Below are positions 1 through 7,531 of a stretch of DNA of 64,000 nt, in pieces (position 1 is the first letter of the stretch; each line of letters begins with the position of its first letter). Source of the DNA: Shinella pollutisoli (GTDB lineage: Bacteria; Pseudomonadota; Alphaproteobacteria; Rhizobiales; Rhizobiaceae); contig NZ_JANFDG010000004.1 of the NCBI RefSeq assembly GCF_024609765.1, positions 207,726 through 271,725 on the forward strand, read 5' to 3'. The notes under the pieces were generated by a model. It was not told where the DNA came from. It saw nothing but the letters and a program-made list of their open reading frames with translations, and ran no database searches. The translations under genes and the position numbers were made by a program.

Positions 1-157
1 GCGACCAAGAAAATCAGGAAATGGCAATTCCAGAAAAAATAGCCACCACCTAAACCACTCACTCCCCTTGGCGTTCAAGCGCAGGAGCCTCGTCCGGCCG
101 ACGGCGGTTCTCGCCGCTGCCTCGCGCATTTTCCCCGCGCCTGTGCTTAATAGGGGC

Positions 158-1207
158 ATGAGCCGAATCATCGACCAGGACGATATCGCAGCCGGGGCCG
201 GGGCGCTCGCCGCCCCGCTGCCGCTGCCGTCGCATCTCGAGGACCTCGCCGACCGGGCGCGCACCTATGTCGAGGCGGCGAGCTCCGCCAACACGCGGCG
301 CGCCTATGCCGCGGACTGGAAGCATTTCAGCGCCTGGTGCCGGCGGCAGGGCCTCGCGGTGCTGCCGCCGAGCCCGGAGGTCGTCGGCCTCTACATCACC
401 GCCTGCGCCTCGGGCGCGGCCGGCGGCCGGCCGGCGGCGGTCTCCACGATCGAGCGGCGGCTGTCGTCGCTCTCCTGGAACTATACCCAGCGCGGCCTTG
501 CCCTCGACCGCAGGGACCGGGCGATCGCCACGGTGCTCGCCGGCATCCGCAACCGCCACGCCGCCCCGCCGCGCCAGAAGGAGGCGATCCTGCCGGAGGA
601 CCTCCTCGCCATGCTGGAGACGCTCGACCGCGGCACGCTGCGGGGCCTGCGCGACCGGGCGATGCTGCTCGTCGGCTTCGCCGGCGGGCTGCGGCGCTCC
701 GAGATCACCGGCCTCGACCTCGGCCGCGACCAGACGGAGGACGGGCGCGGCTGGATCGAGATTCTCGACAAGGGCATCCTGGCGACGCTGCGCGGCAAGA
801 CCGGCTGGCGCGAGGTGGAGATCGGCCGCGGCTCGGCGGACGCCACCTGCCCGGTCGTCGCCGTCGAGAGCTGGATCGCCTTCGCCCGGCTGGCGAAGGG
901 CCCCCTCTTCCGCCGCGTGACCGGCGGCGGCAAGGCGGTCGGCCCGGACCGGCTGACCGACCGCGAGGTGGCCCGCCTCGTCAAGCGGACGGCGATGGCC
1001 GCCGGCATCCGCGGCGACCTCGCCGAGGGCGAGCGGGCCTCGAAATTCGCCGGCCATTCGCTGCGCGCCGGCCTCGCCTCCTCGGCGGAGGTGGACGAGC
1101 GCCACGTCCAGAAGCAGCTCGGCCACGCCTCGGCCGAGATGACGCGCCGCTACCAGCGGCGGCGGGACAGGTTCCGGGTCAATCTTACCAAGGCTGCGGG
1201 GCTTTAG
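158..1207 (+). CDS. Tyrosine-type site-specific recombinase (phage integrase family)
   Basis: Predicted DNA strand-exchange enzyme of 350 residues. The N-terminal third (about 25-130) is a SAM-like core-binding domain rich in Arg/Trp, followed by the catalytic domain. Catalytic residues are visible: Arg at about 179/180 in a GGLRRSE context, His300 and Arg303 in HSLR, His323 in LGHAS and the nucleophile Tyr332 nine residues later. I chose ATG 158; the frame is open from a TTG at 68, but that 30-residue extension looks unlike the family. Recombinases of this kind are frequent on repABC plasmids, where they may resolve multimers or move cassettes. No attachment site or directly repeated core was found beside it, so its target is unknown. 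It converges on ilvE. Confidence 0.85.
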   Translation: MSRIIDQDDIAAGAGALAAPLPLPSHLEDLADRARTYVEAASSANTRRAYAADWKHFSAWCRRQGLAVLPPSPEVVGLYITACASGAAGGRPAAVSTIERRLSSLSWNYTQRGLALDRRDRAIATVLAGIRNRHAAPPRQKEAILPEDLLAMLETLDRGTLRGLRDRAMLLVGFAGGLRRSEITGLDLGRDQTEDGRGWIEILDKGILATLRGKTGWREVEIGRGSADATCPVVAVESWIAFARLAKGPLFRRVTGGGKAVGPDRLTDREVARLVKRTAMAAGIRGDLAEGERASKFAGHSLRAGLASSAEVDERHVQKQLGHASAEMTRRYQRRRDRFRVNLTKAAGL

Positions 1208-1230
1208 GGGTTATTACCCTTCGGGTTACC

Positions 1231-1256
1231 CCCCTCTGCCCGGCAGGGCAGAGGGG
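1231..1256. repeat. Perfect 11-bp-arm hairpin between convergent genes
   Basis: Arms CCCCTCTGCCC and GGGCAGAGGGG enclose a GGCA loop, in the 76-bp gap between the recombinase and ilvE, which converge. It could act as a bidirectional stem terminator, although no T-run follows on either side. The arm sequence recurs inside the 31-bp inverted repeat at 35860-36008, so it is probably a remnant of the same repeat family. Confidence 0.7.
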
Positions 1257-1283
1257 GTGCTGCGAGCGAAACGCCCCGCTCCC

Positions 1284-2390
1284 TCAAACGCCCGAAAGCG
1301 TGTGCAGCCAGCCGTTGCGGTCGTTGGTCTGGCCGCGCTGGATGCCGACGAGGGCCTCGCGCAGCCTGGTCGTGACCGGACCCGTCTCGCCGTCGCCGAT
1401 CCGGAACTCGCCGCCGGAGAATTTCACCGCGCCGATGCCGGCGACGACGGCCGCCGTGCCGCAGGCGAAGGCTTCCTTCAGCCTGCCGCTCGCCGCGTCC
1501 GCCTGCCACCGGTCGAAGGAATAGGGCTCCTCGCGCACCGTCAGGCCCTCGTCGGCGGCAAGCGAAATCAGCGACTTGCGGGTGATGCCGGGCAGGATCG
1601 TGCCGGACAGCGGCGGGGTGACGATGGAGCCGTCCTCGAGCACGAAGAAGACGTTCATGCCGCCGAGCTCCTCGACCCAGCGGTGCTCGGCCGCATCGAG
1701 GAAGACGACCTGGTCGCAGCCGTGGGCGGCGGCCTCCGCCTGGGCGACGAGGCTTGCGGCGTAGTTGCCGCCGCATTTCGCCGCCCCCGTCCCGCCCGCG
1801 GCGGCGCGCGTATAGGTCTCCGAGACCCAGATCTTCACCGGCTTGGCGCCGCCCTTGAAATAGGGGCCGACCGGCGAGGCGATGACGCAGAAGATATATT
1901 CCTTCGACGGGCGCACGCCGAGGAAGGTCTCGCTCGCGAACATGAAGGGCCTGAGATACAGGCTGCTCCCCTCCCCTTGCGGGATCCAGCGCGCGTCGAT
2001 CTTCACCAGCCCCTCGACGGCGGCGAGGAAGTCCTCCTCCGGCAGCTCGGGCATGGCCATGCGGCGGGCCGATTCGTTGAAGCGGCGGGCGTTCTCCTGC
2101 GGGCGGAACAGCACGGCGCGGCCGTCGGCGGTGCGGTAGGCCTTCATGCCCTCGAAGATCTCCTGCGCATAATGCAGCACGCTCGCGGCCGGATCGATCG
2201 GGAAGGGCGCGCGCGCGGTGATCTCGGCGGAGTGCCAGCCCTTGTCGGCGCTCCAGCGGATGACGGCCATGTGGTCGGAGAAGAGGGTGCCGAAGCCGAG
2301 GGCCTCGAAGGCCTTGAGCCGGTCGGCCTCCGGCACGGGATGGGCGGTCGGCTTCACGGCGAAGGGAAGGCGCGGGGATGCTGCTTGCAT
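1284..2390 (-). CDS. ilvE: Branched-chain amino acid aminotransferase
   Basis: PLP enzyme of fold type IV, 368 residues, transferring the amino group between glutamate and the 2-keto acids of Leu, Ile and Val. The long bacterial/eukaryote-like BCAT subgroup (about 360 residues) is recognisable from the LFRPQENARRFN segment, the LYLRPFMFASE motif, the PLP-lysine region GAAKCGGNYAAS and the ELGGMNVFF motif near the C-terminus. The ATG at 2390 gives the usual N-terminus; longer readings run into out-of-frame sequence. It is a stand-alone gene, downstream of and co-oriented with the RES toxin. It probably duplicates a chromosomal ilvE and may serve amino-acid catabolism, though this cannot be told from the sequence. 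Confidence 0.93.
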   Translation of the reverse strand: MQAASPRLPFAVKPTAHPVPEADRLKAFEALGFGTLFSDHMAVIRWSADKGWHSAEITARAPFPIDPAASVLHYAQEIFEGMKAYRTADGRAVLFRPQENARRFNESARRMAMPELPEEDFLAAVEGLVKIDARWIPQGEGSSLYLRPFMFASETFLGVRPSKEYIFCVIASPVGPYFKGGAKPVKIWVSETYTRAAAGGTGAAKCGGNYAASLVAQAEAAAHGCDQVVFLDAAEHRWVEELGGMNVFFVLEDGSIVTPPLSGTILPGITRKSLISLAADEGLTVREEPYSFDRWQADAASGRLKEAFACGTAAVVAGIGAVKFSGGEFRIGDGETGPVTTRLREALVGIQRGQTNDRNGWLHTLSGV

Positions 2391-2452
2391 GGGGATTGGT
2401 CTTTCGGATGGTATCGAAGATGGGTGCAAACTGCCGCTTTGCGATCGATTTT

Positions 2453-2971
2453 TCAACCGCTTTCCGGCGGATGGGCCCGAGAAAGCCGGTTCTCGTCGTC
2501 GATAAGGGCGAGCCGGTGCGGCGCGGCCGGTCCCCAGCGCCAGAGCACGAGGTTGAAGTCGGCGCCCGTCGCGCCGGCCGCGAAGGAGCGCACGAGGAGG
2601 CCGTGGTGGCCCGCGGCGATCAGCCGGCGTGCGAGCGCCTGGGTCGGCGCCTCGCCGTCGGCGCGCATCCTCTCGCGCCAGCCGGCATCCGCCAGCCCCG
2701 CCGCGTCCATGCCCGCCTCGGCGAGTGCCGCCGCATCGCGCGTGTCGAAGACGCGGGCGATCTCCGCCTCGTAGCAGACGAGCGTCGTCGGCTGCAGCGT
2801 GCCGACCTGGTTCGCCTCGCGCAGCGCCGTCATCACGGAAAGCGACGTGTAGAGCGCCGGCACGCCCTTCGGATTGAAACGGCCGCCGTAGAGCTCCGCG
2901 CCGCGCCCGGAGAGCGGCTCGCGGGCATGCACCGGATTGAGCGCCCGATAGAGCTTGCCGTCGTAGCGCAA
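2453..2971 (-). CDS. RES-domain toxin of a type II toxin-antitoxin pair
   Basis: About 172 residues covering one RES domain. Characteristic pieces are an N-terminal LYRALNP, GRFNPKG (family pattern GGRWN/GRFNxxG), ALYTSLS and a conserved E in ALREANQ; the domain is named for Arg, Glu and Ser residues. Characterised RES toxins (ParT, MbcT) consume NAD+ or ADP-ribosylate targets. No ATG fits; the most sensible start is TTG at 2971, 9 bp beyond the antitoxin stop, and a CTG overlapping that stop is the alternative. The order antitoxin then toxin is normal for Xre-RES modules, and translational coupling through the unusual start would keep toxin synthesis low. Confidence 0.82.
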   Translation of the reverse strand: MRYDGKLYRALNPVHAREPLSGRGAELYGGRFNPKGVPALYTSLSVMTALREANQVGTLQPTTLVCYEAEIARVFDTRDAAALAEAGMDAAGLADAGWRERMRADGEAPTQALARRLIAAGHHGLLVRSFAAGATGADFNLVLWRWGPAAPHRLALIDDENRLSRAHPPESG

Positions 2972-2979
2972 CGTCCGGC

Positions 2980-3330
2980 TCAGGCGTGGACGCCGGCGTC
3001 GACGGCGTCGATATAGTCGAGCACGTCCTCGGCCCGCCCGCCGCGCACGAGCTGCATCGCCGTCTGGCCGGCGAAGCCCGCCAGGGGCTCCGAGCGGTAC
3101 CAGGCATAGGCGATCAGCCCCGAGCCGAAGCGCGGCTCCACCTTGTTGAGCACTTCCACCATCTCGCGCAGCCGCCGCTGCGTGCGGTCGGAGCGCAGCC
3201 GGTCCTTGCGCTGCACGGCGTCGCGGCCGAGCCCGGCGGTGCGGGCGACCTCCTCGCTCGTGGTGCTGAGCGCCGCGGCGATCTTGCGCGGGGCGAAAAT
3301 TCCGCCGTCGGAATATTGCGCGAGACCCAT
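2980..3330 (-). CDS. Xre/MbcA/ParS-type (DUF2384) antitoxin
   Basis: 116 residues. An N-terminal helix-turn-helix-like region includes FAPRKIAAALSTTSEEVARTAGL. It is followed by the DUF2384 toxin-binding domain, where FGSGLIAYAWYRSEPLAGFAGQTAMQLV matches the family pattern of a tryptophan-anchored 'NPxLxGxxPxxLL' region. ATG 3330 is preceded by a strong GGAGGT at 3338-3343 with 7-bp spacing, better than an upstream GTG at 3357. It presumably neutralises the RES protein by covering its active site and represses the promoter that lies at about 3360-3400. Confidence 0.82.
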   Translation of the reverse strand: MGLAQYSDGGIFAPRKIAAALSTTSEEVARTAGLGRDAVQRKDRLRSDRTQRRLREMVEVLNKVEPRFGSGLIAYAWYRSEPLAGFAGQTAMQLVRGGRAEDVLDYIDAVDAGVHA

Positions 3331-3363
3331 GATCGTCACCTCCGGAAGCCTTGCCACTCGTAC

Positions 3364-3383
3364 TGACGCAATATGACGTCAAT
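3364..3383. promoter_or_regulatory. Candidate operator upstream of the Xre-RES module
   Basis: Two closely spaced boxes, TGACGCAAT (3364-3372) and TGACGTCAAT (3374-3383), lie 34-53 bp upstream of the antitoxin start. The second contains the palindrome TGACGTCA. Placement and symmetry fit an autoregulatory site for the antitoxin; no biochemical claim can be made. Confidence 0.4.
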
Positions 3384-3531
3384 TCTCGTGGATTTCAAGT
3401 CCCTGTGCCATTCCGTGACGCGTGCGTCAGAGTGTCTCGCCGGGCGTTTCCTTCAGCTTCCGTTAACGTCCGCCCCCGACAAACGAAGGCGTGCATGAAT
3501 GCATCAGGACCGGGCATGACGCCGCCACCCT

Positions 3532-3637
3532 TAGAGCATTTCCGCCTTCCTCCCAATTGCGAAAACGCTCTATCCATTTGATTTTTCGCAATTCCGGGCG
3601 CAAGGCCGCGGTTCGCACCCTTGCTGGAATTGCTCTA
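3532..3637. repeat. AT-richer repeat with GAGC/GCTCTA boxes ahead of the chemoreceptor
   Basis: TAGAGC at 3532-3537 pairs with GCTCTA at 3567-3572, and a second GCTCTA lies at 3632-3637 after a GGAATT box. Similar 'gattccagc...gaaacgctcta' wording recurs at about 42991-43025. This resembles a short dispersed intergenic element that I recall from rhizobial genomes, but the family is not confirmed. The rest of the 317-bp gap (3331-3647) holds the toxin-antitoxin operator and no gene that I can see. Confidence 0.45.
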
Positions 3638-3647
3638 GGAGCGCACC

Positions 3648-5891
3648 ATGCAACTGGTCGACATTTCCATCAACAAGCGGATCCTGACGGCAGTCGCCCT
3701 GCCGATGCTCGCCGCCGGCTATCTTTCCTATGCGCAGATCTCCGACCGCTACGAGACCTATGGCGCGATGAACGGCATCGTCGCCGCCAGCGCCGATCTC
3801 GGCCGGCTCAGCGACATGGTGCATGCGCTCCAGCTCGAGCGCGGCGTGACCTCGGGCTTCATCGCCTCGAAGGGCGGGAAGAACGCCGAGGCGATGCGGA
3901 GCGCGCGCGCCGCCTCGGCGGCCGCGACCGGGCAATTCGACGCCGTCATGGCGAGCCTCGCCGAGGCGGTTCCCGTCGATCTCTCGGCGGAGGCGCAGGC
4001 CTTTTCCGCGCGCCTTGCCGCCCTCGAGACGCTGCGGCGCGGCGTCGACGCGCAGACGGCGAGCGGGGCCGAGGCGCTCGACGCCTACAAGGCGGCGATC
4101 GGCGCCGTCGTCGATCTTGCCGGCGACCTCGCCCGCGCCGCGCCCGACGCCGGGATCTCCCGCCGCATGGCCGCCTTCGTCGAGCTGATGCAGGCCAAGG
4201 AGCTCGCCGGCCAGGAGCGCGCCACCGGCAACGGCTTCATCGTCTCCGGCCGCCTCGACCCGGAACGCCTGACCGGCTTCGTCGCCATGGCGGGCGGGCA
4301 GGCGGTGCTGCTCGACGCCGCGCTCGCCGTGGAGGACGAGGGGACCCGCGCCCGCGCCGCCGCCGCGATCGCCGACGTCTCCTCCGGGCTTGCCGCCATG
4401 CGCGGGGCGATCGTGCGGGACGGCGCGGAGGCACTCGCCGGCCTCGACAGCGGCGCCTGGTACGACGCCGCCACGCGGCGCATCGACACGCTGAAGGAGA
4501 TCGAGAACGGCAAGCTCGCCACGCTCTCCGCCCTTGCCGGCGGCGAGGCCGACCGCGCCTTCCGCAATCTCGTGCTGATCGCCGTCCTCTGCGCGGCGGG
4601 CGGCCTGACGATGACGGTCTTCTCCGCGCTGATGGCGATGACGGTGGTGCGTCCGCTCGGCCGCATGGTGACGGCGATGGGCCGGCTTGCCGCCGGCGAC
4701 GTCGACAGCGCCCCGCTTGCGACCGGCCGCAAGGACGAGATCGGCGCGATGGAGGAGGCCGTCGAGGTCTTCCGCCAGGCGGCGATCCGCAACCGCGAGC
4801 TGGAGGCCGCCGAGGCGGACAGCCGCGCCCGCGCCGAGCGGGAGCGCGAGGCGATGCAGCGCGCGGCGGAGGCGGAGGCCGAGGCGCGGCTGATCGAGGC
4901 GACCGACGCCTTCGCCGCCAGCATGAAGCGGCTTGCGGCGGGCGACCTCGTCTGCGAGCTCGACCGGCCCCTCGCCTCGCAGTTCGAGGCGCTGCGGCAG
5001 GACTTCAACAGCGCCGTGCGGCAGCTGCGCGAGACGCTGCGGAGCGTCGGCCAGTCGGTCGGCACCGTCACCGGCGGCTCGCGCGAGGTCTCGTCCGCCT
5101 CCGACGACCTGTCGCGTCGCACCGAGCAGCAGGCGGCCTCCCTGGAGGAGACCGCCGCGGCGCTGGAGGAGATCACCGCCAATGTCGGTGCCACCTCGAA
5201 GCGGGCGGCCGACGCCCGCGACGTAATGCGCGAGGCCCGCGCCAAGGCCGACCAGTCGGGCGGCGTCATGCGCCACGCGGTGGCGGCGATGGAGAAGATC
5301 GAGCAGTCCTCGCACCAGATCAGCCAGATCATCGGCGTCATCGACGACATCGCCTTCCAGACGAACCTGCTGGCGCTCAACGCCGGCGTCGAGGCGGCGC
5401 GGGCCGGGGACGCCGGCAAGGGCTTCGCCGTCGTCGCCCAGGAGGTGCGCGAGCTTGCCCAGCGCTCCGCCCAGGCGGCGCGCGAGATCAAGGCGCTGAT
5501 CGGCACCTCGGAGGCTGTCGTCGGCGAGGGCGTGCGCCTCGTCAGCGACACCGGCACGAGCCTTTCGGAGATCGCCGCGCTGGTGCAGGCGGTGAACACG
5601 CACATGGAGGCGGTGGCGACGGCCGCGCAGGAACAGTCGGCCGGCCTCGTCCAGGTCAACACCGCCGTCAACCACATGGACCAGTCGACCCAGCAGAACG
5701 CCGCCATGGTGGAGGAGATGAACGCCGCCGGCGCGGCGCTTGCCACCGAGAGCGCGCGGCTTGCCGAGCTGCTCGCCCAGTTCCGCCTCGGCGACGAGGC
5801 CCCAGCCCGCGCCGCCGCGCCCGTCCGCCGTGCCCCGCCCGCCGCGAGAGGCAACCTCGCGGTGCGCGAGGCGGAGTGGGCGGAATTCTGA
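3648..5891 (+). CDS. Methyl-accepting chemotaxis protein with NIT sensor domain
   Basis: Transmembrane chemoreceptor of 747 residues feeding CheA/CheW. A first membrane helix lies at about 12-30. A periplasmic nitrate/nitrite-sensing (NIT) domain at about 35-300 has the typical [14 protein letters not shown] start. The second membrane helix is at about 307-333, a HAMP domain follows, and the signalling coiled coil at about 480-715 has its hairpin tip near 565-610 ([20 protein letters not shown]). The last five residues, EWAEF, fit the xWxxF pattern of C-terminal CheR/CheB tethering pentapeptides, so this may be a high-abundance-type receptor able to recruit the methylation enzymes. AGGAG at 3637-3641 sets the start. 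No che genes are nearby, so it would plug into a chromosomal pathway. Confidence 0.93.
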   Translation: MQLVDISINKRILTAVALPMLAAGYLSYAQISDRYETYGAMNGIVAASADLGRLSDMVHALQLERGVTSGFIASKGGKNAEAMRSARAASAAATGQFDAVMASLAEAVPVDLSAEAQAFSARLAALETLRRGVDAQTASGAEALDAYKAAIGAVVDLAGDLARAAPDAGISRRMAAFVELMQAKELAGQERATGNGFIVSGRLDPERLTGFVAMAGGQAVLLDAALAVEDEGTRARAAAAIADVSSGLAAMRGAIVRDGAEALAGLDSGAWYDAATRRIDTLKEIENGKLATLSALAGGEADRAFRNLVLIAVLCAAGGLTMTVFSALMAMTVVRPLGRMVTAMGRLAAGDVDSAPLATGRKDEIGAMEEAVEVFRQAAIRNRELEAAEADSRARAEREREAMQRAAEAEAEARLIEATDAFAASMKRLAAGDLVCELDRPLASQFEALRQDFNSAVRQLRETLRSVGQSVGTVTGGSREVSSASDDLSRRTEQQAASLEETAAALEEITANVGATSKRAADARDVMREARAKADQSGGVMRHAVAAMEKIEQSSHQISQIIGVIDDIAFQTNLLALNAGVEAARAGDAGKGFAVVAQEVRELAQRSAQAAREIKALIGTSEAVVGEGVRLVSDTGTSLSEIAALVQAVNTHMEAVATAAQEQSAGLVQVNTAVNHMDQSTQQNAAMVEEMNAAGAALATESARLAELLAQFRLGDEAPARAAAPVRRAPPAARGNLAVREAEWAEF

Positions 5892-5915
5892 ACCAGCCCG
5901 ACCGAGTGGAAGGAA

Positions 5916-5951
5916 ACGGCCCCGGAAGAGATTCCGGGGCCGTTCGCTTTT
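5916..5951 (+). terminator. Rho-independent terminator of the chemoreceptor gene
   Basis: A 12-bp perfect stem ACGGCCCCGGAA / TTCCGGGGCCGT with a GAGA loop is followed by TCGCTTTT, starting 25 bp after the stop codon at 5891. Confidence 0.85.
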
Positions 5952-6049
5952 CGCCGGGCGGCATCTCGTCCACGTTTCGACCCGGCAAACCCGCCCGGAC
6001 CTATGGGTCGTCTCTTCCTCGGCGGGGGGAGGAAGGTGCATCGCCCCTC

Positions 6050-6065
6050 GTTGACAGCTGTCAAC
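6050..6065. promoter_or_regulatory. parS-like partition site, copy 1
   Basis: The 16-bp perfect palindrome GTTGACAGCTGTCAAC fits the published repABC centromere pattern GTT-N4-GC-N4-AAC. It lies about 1.5 kb upstream of repA and is the expected binding site for the ParB-like RepB. The same sequence occurs at 6765 and 6957. Confidence 0.85.
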
Positions 6066-6275
6066 ACGGCTTCCTGCTCGTCCCGACCCGACCCGACCCG
6101 ACCGGGCCCAGCCCGGTCATGCACGTGCGACGTAACTGAGCGTACCGATCCTGATGATGGGGACGACAGGGTATTGGCCGATCCTCGCAAGGTGCGCCGC
6201 TCCTTCTCGAAGCGCCGCCGCGCGGCGGGGCGTACGCCGCGAATTGCCAACATATACAGACGCAAAGTTTTGGGC

Positions 6276-6507
6276 ATGATCGCCGTCGCTGCCGCCGTCT
6301 TTTCCCTGGCCCCGCCCGGGCGCCGTCGTTCGAGAAATCGGATGCAGCGGCCGCCCTCCTTCCGAGGTTGATCCGGGTCCTGCGCATCGCCGTGCCCGAC
6401 GTCGGCAAGCCGCTCTCCTACAAGGACGGCGAAGCGCTGAAGGGCATGGACGTCGACCTCGCCAACGCGGTGGCCGACACCCTCGGCCTCAAGGCGGAGA
6501 TCGGTCC
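6276..6507 (+). pseudogene. Decayed remnant of a periplasmic solute-binding protein
   Basis: From about 6378 the sequence encodes VLRIAVPDVGKPLSYKDGEA followed by GMDVDLANAVADTLGLKAEIG. This is the hallmark N-terminal part of family-3 (amino-acid type) binding proteins. Just upstream, in another frame, MIAVAAAVFSLAPP resembles a signal-peptide core, implying a frameshift between the two. Beyond about 6507 the similarity stops and no long frame continues. I read this as a truncated, frameshifted fragment and not an expressed gene. Apart from this and two parS-like sites, the stretch 5952-6956 shows nothing I can assign. Confidence 0.5.
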
Positions 6508-6764
6508 CATCCCTCCTCTACCGAGCGGCGACGGTACAGCCCCCGGCTGCATCTTACGCCGCCCTCACCCGTTGGCAGCTGCCGACACGACTACACGCCG
6601 GCTCGACGCGGATCATCCACGCTGACGTTGGTGAGCGTATCGTTCCCGTCCTGGCCGGGAATGCAGACAGCGGGCGGTTGGTCGCTCGCACGAGGTACAC
6701 CCGCCTCTCATTGGGCGCCGCGGAGTGCGAACGTCCCCACCGGCTGATTATGCCGCCTGCATCC

Positions 6765-6780
6765 GTTGACAGCTGTCAAC
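6765..6780. promoter_or_regulatory. parS-like partition site, copy 2
   Basis: Identical 16-bp palindrome to copy 1, 699 bp downstream of it. The flanking bases also resemble those of copy 1 (a short 'acgcggcttc' or 'acacggcttc' follows), suggesting a duplicated segment and not two independent sites. Confidence 0.85.
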
Positions 6781-6956
6781 GCGGCTTCACGCTCGCCCGA
6801 GGCCGGCTATCCGGCGCACGACATTGCCGGGCGGATTCTCGCTCCGGAACAGAATGTAGACGCAAATGAAAGGGCATTGGCGAACTGCGTGAGGCACTCA
6901 TGTCTCCCCGAAGCGAGCGGAGAGAAGGGTCGGCATCCACCTACTGCCGTCCATCC

Positions 6957-6972
6957 GTTGACAGCTGTCAAC
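6957..6972. promoter_or_regulatory. parS-like partition site, copy 3
   Basis: Third perfect copy of GTTGACAGCTGTCAAC. It is preceded by 'catccg', as is copy 2, and sits 4 bp beyond the stop codon of the WGR gene and 560 bp upstream of repA. Confidence 0.85.
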
Positions 6973-6976
6973 GCCC

Positions 6977-7219
6977 TCATCCGACCCGCACATACCCTCG
7001 CCCCGCCTTGCGCCGCAGCAGTCGTGCGGCGGCGGCACGGGCGGCGGCGAGGTCGGGTTGCGGCTCGGCGCGGCGGCGGCCTACGGTGCCGATGCGGCCC
7101 CATTCGCGCACCAGCAGGACCGTGCCGAACAGGTCCCGGGTGATCGCGAGGCGCCAGTAGCGCTGCATGTTGCGGGCGGGATCGCGCCGCTCGAAATGGC
7201 GTGCTTCGTCGTCTTCCAT
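6977..7219 (-). CDS. Small WGR-domain protein
   Basis: 80 residues consisting almost entirely of one WGR domain. An RYWRLAITRDLFGTVLLVREWGRIGT core includes the diagnostic Trp-Gly-Arg, followed by a helical tail ending in RGYVRVG. WGR domains bind nucleic acid or stabilise catalytic domains in PARPs, in bacterial MolR-like proteins and in some DNA-ligase-associated proteins; stand-alone versions of about 80-100 residues are common in rhizobia and have no assigned role. ATG 7219 has a GGAGA about 11 bp upstream. It is transcribed away from repA, and its 3' end nearly touches parS copy 3. Confidence 0.8.
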   Translation of the reverse strand: MEDDEARHFERRDPARNMQRYWRLAITRDLFGTVLLVREWGRIGTVGRRRAEPQPDLAAARAAAARLLRRKAGRGYVRVG

Positions 7220-7531
7220 GCCGCGCAGTCTCCGTGCGCACGGCCCGCCCGTCCAACGACTTCGGTGAATCGGTCGGGGCGGATCGATTCACGGCGTTGA
7301 TGGGTCGGAGGGCGGGGAGAAAAAGGGGCTTGACGCGACTCGGTCGATGGCCCACCGTCCCTAACGGAACCGGGCGAAGATCAGGACATTCGCCGTAACT
7401 GCCGAAGTGATCCGCAGATTTTTCCGAGCCCGTATATCCCCGGCCCGGAGAATCGCCGAGAATGGAAGGACAGCACGCCGCCGTGGCGCCATGAGGGCGG
7501 AGCGGGCGGAAGACCAGAAACGGAGACTGCC
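7220..7531. other. Regulatory gap upstream of repA
   Basis: 312 bp between the divergent WGR gene and repA with no coding potential that I can defend. It must contain the repABC promoter. A TTGACG at 7330-7335 is a possible -35 element, but no good -10 follows at 16-18 bp. A GGAGA just before ATG 7532 is the probable repA ribosome site. Confidence 0.4.

Noticed and set aside
1..157. Possible attachment site or upstream extension of the recombinase
   Set aside because: The frame is open to TTG 68 but the extra residues are not integrase-like, and no repeat of a core sequence was found elsewhere in the window.
3491..6139. An 882-codon plus-strand frame and an 823-codon minus-strand frame across the chemoreceptor gene
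   Set aside because: Both are low-complexity Arg/Gly/Ala translations opposite or out of frame with a textbook chemoreceptor; no domain is recognisable.
5952..6956. Search for an insertion sequence or transposase remnant in the gene-poor region
   Set aside because: Short frames such as 6678-6869 show no transposase motif (no DDE context or helix-turn-helix) and I found no terminal inverted repeats. Only the binding-protein fragment is recognisable.
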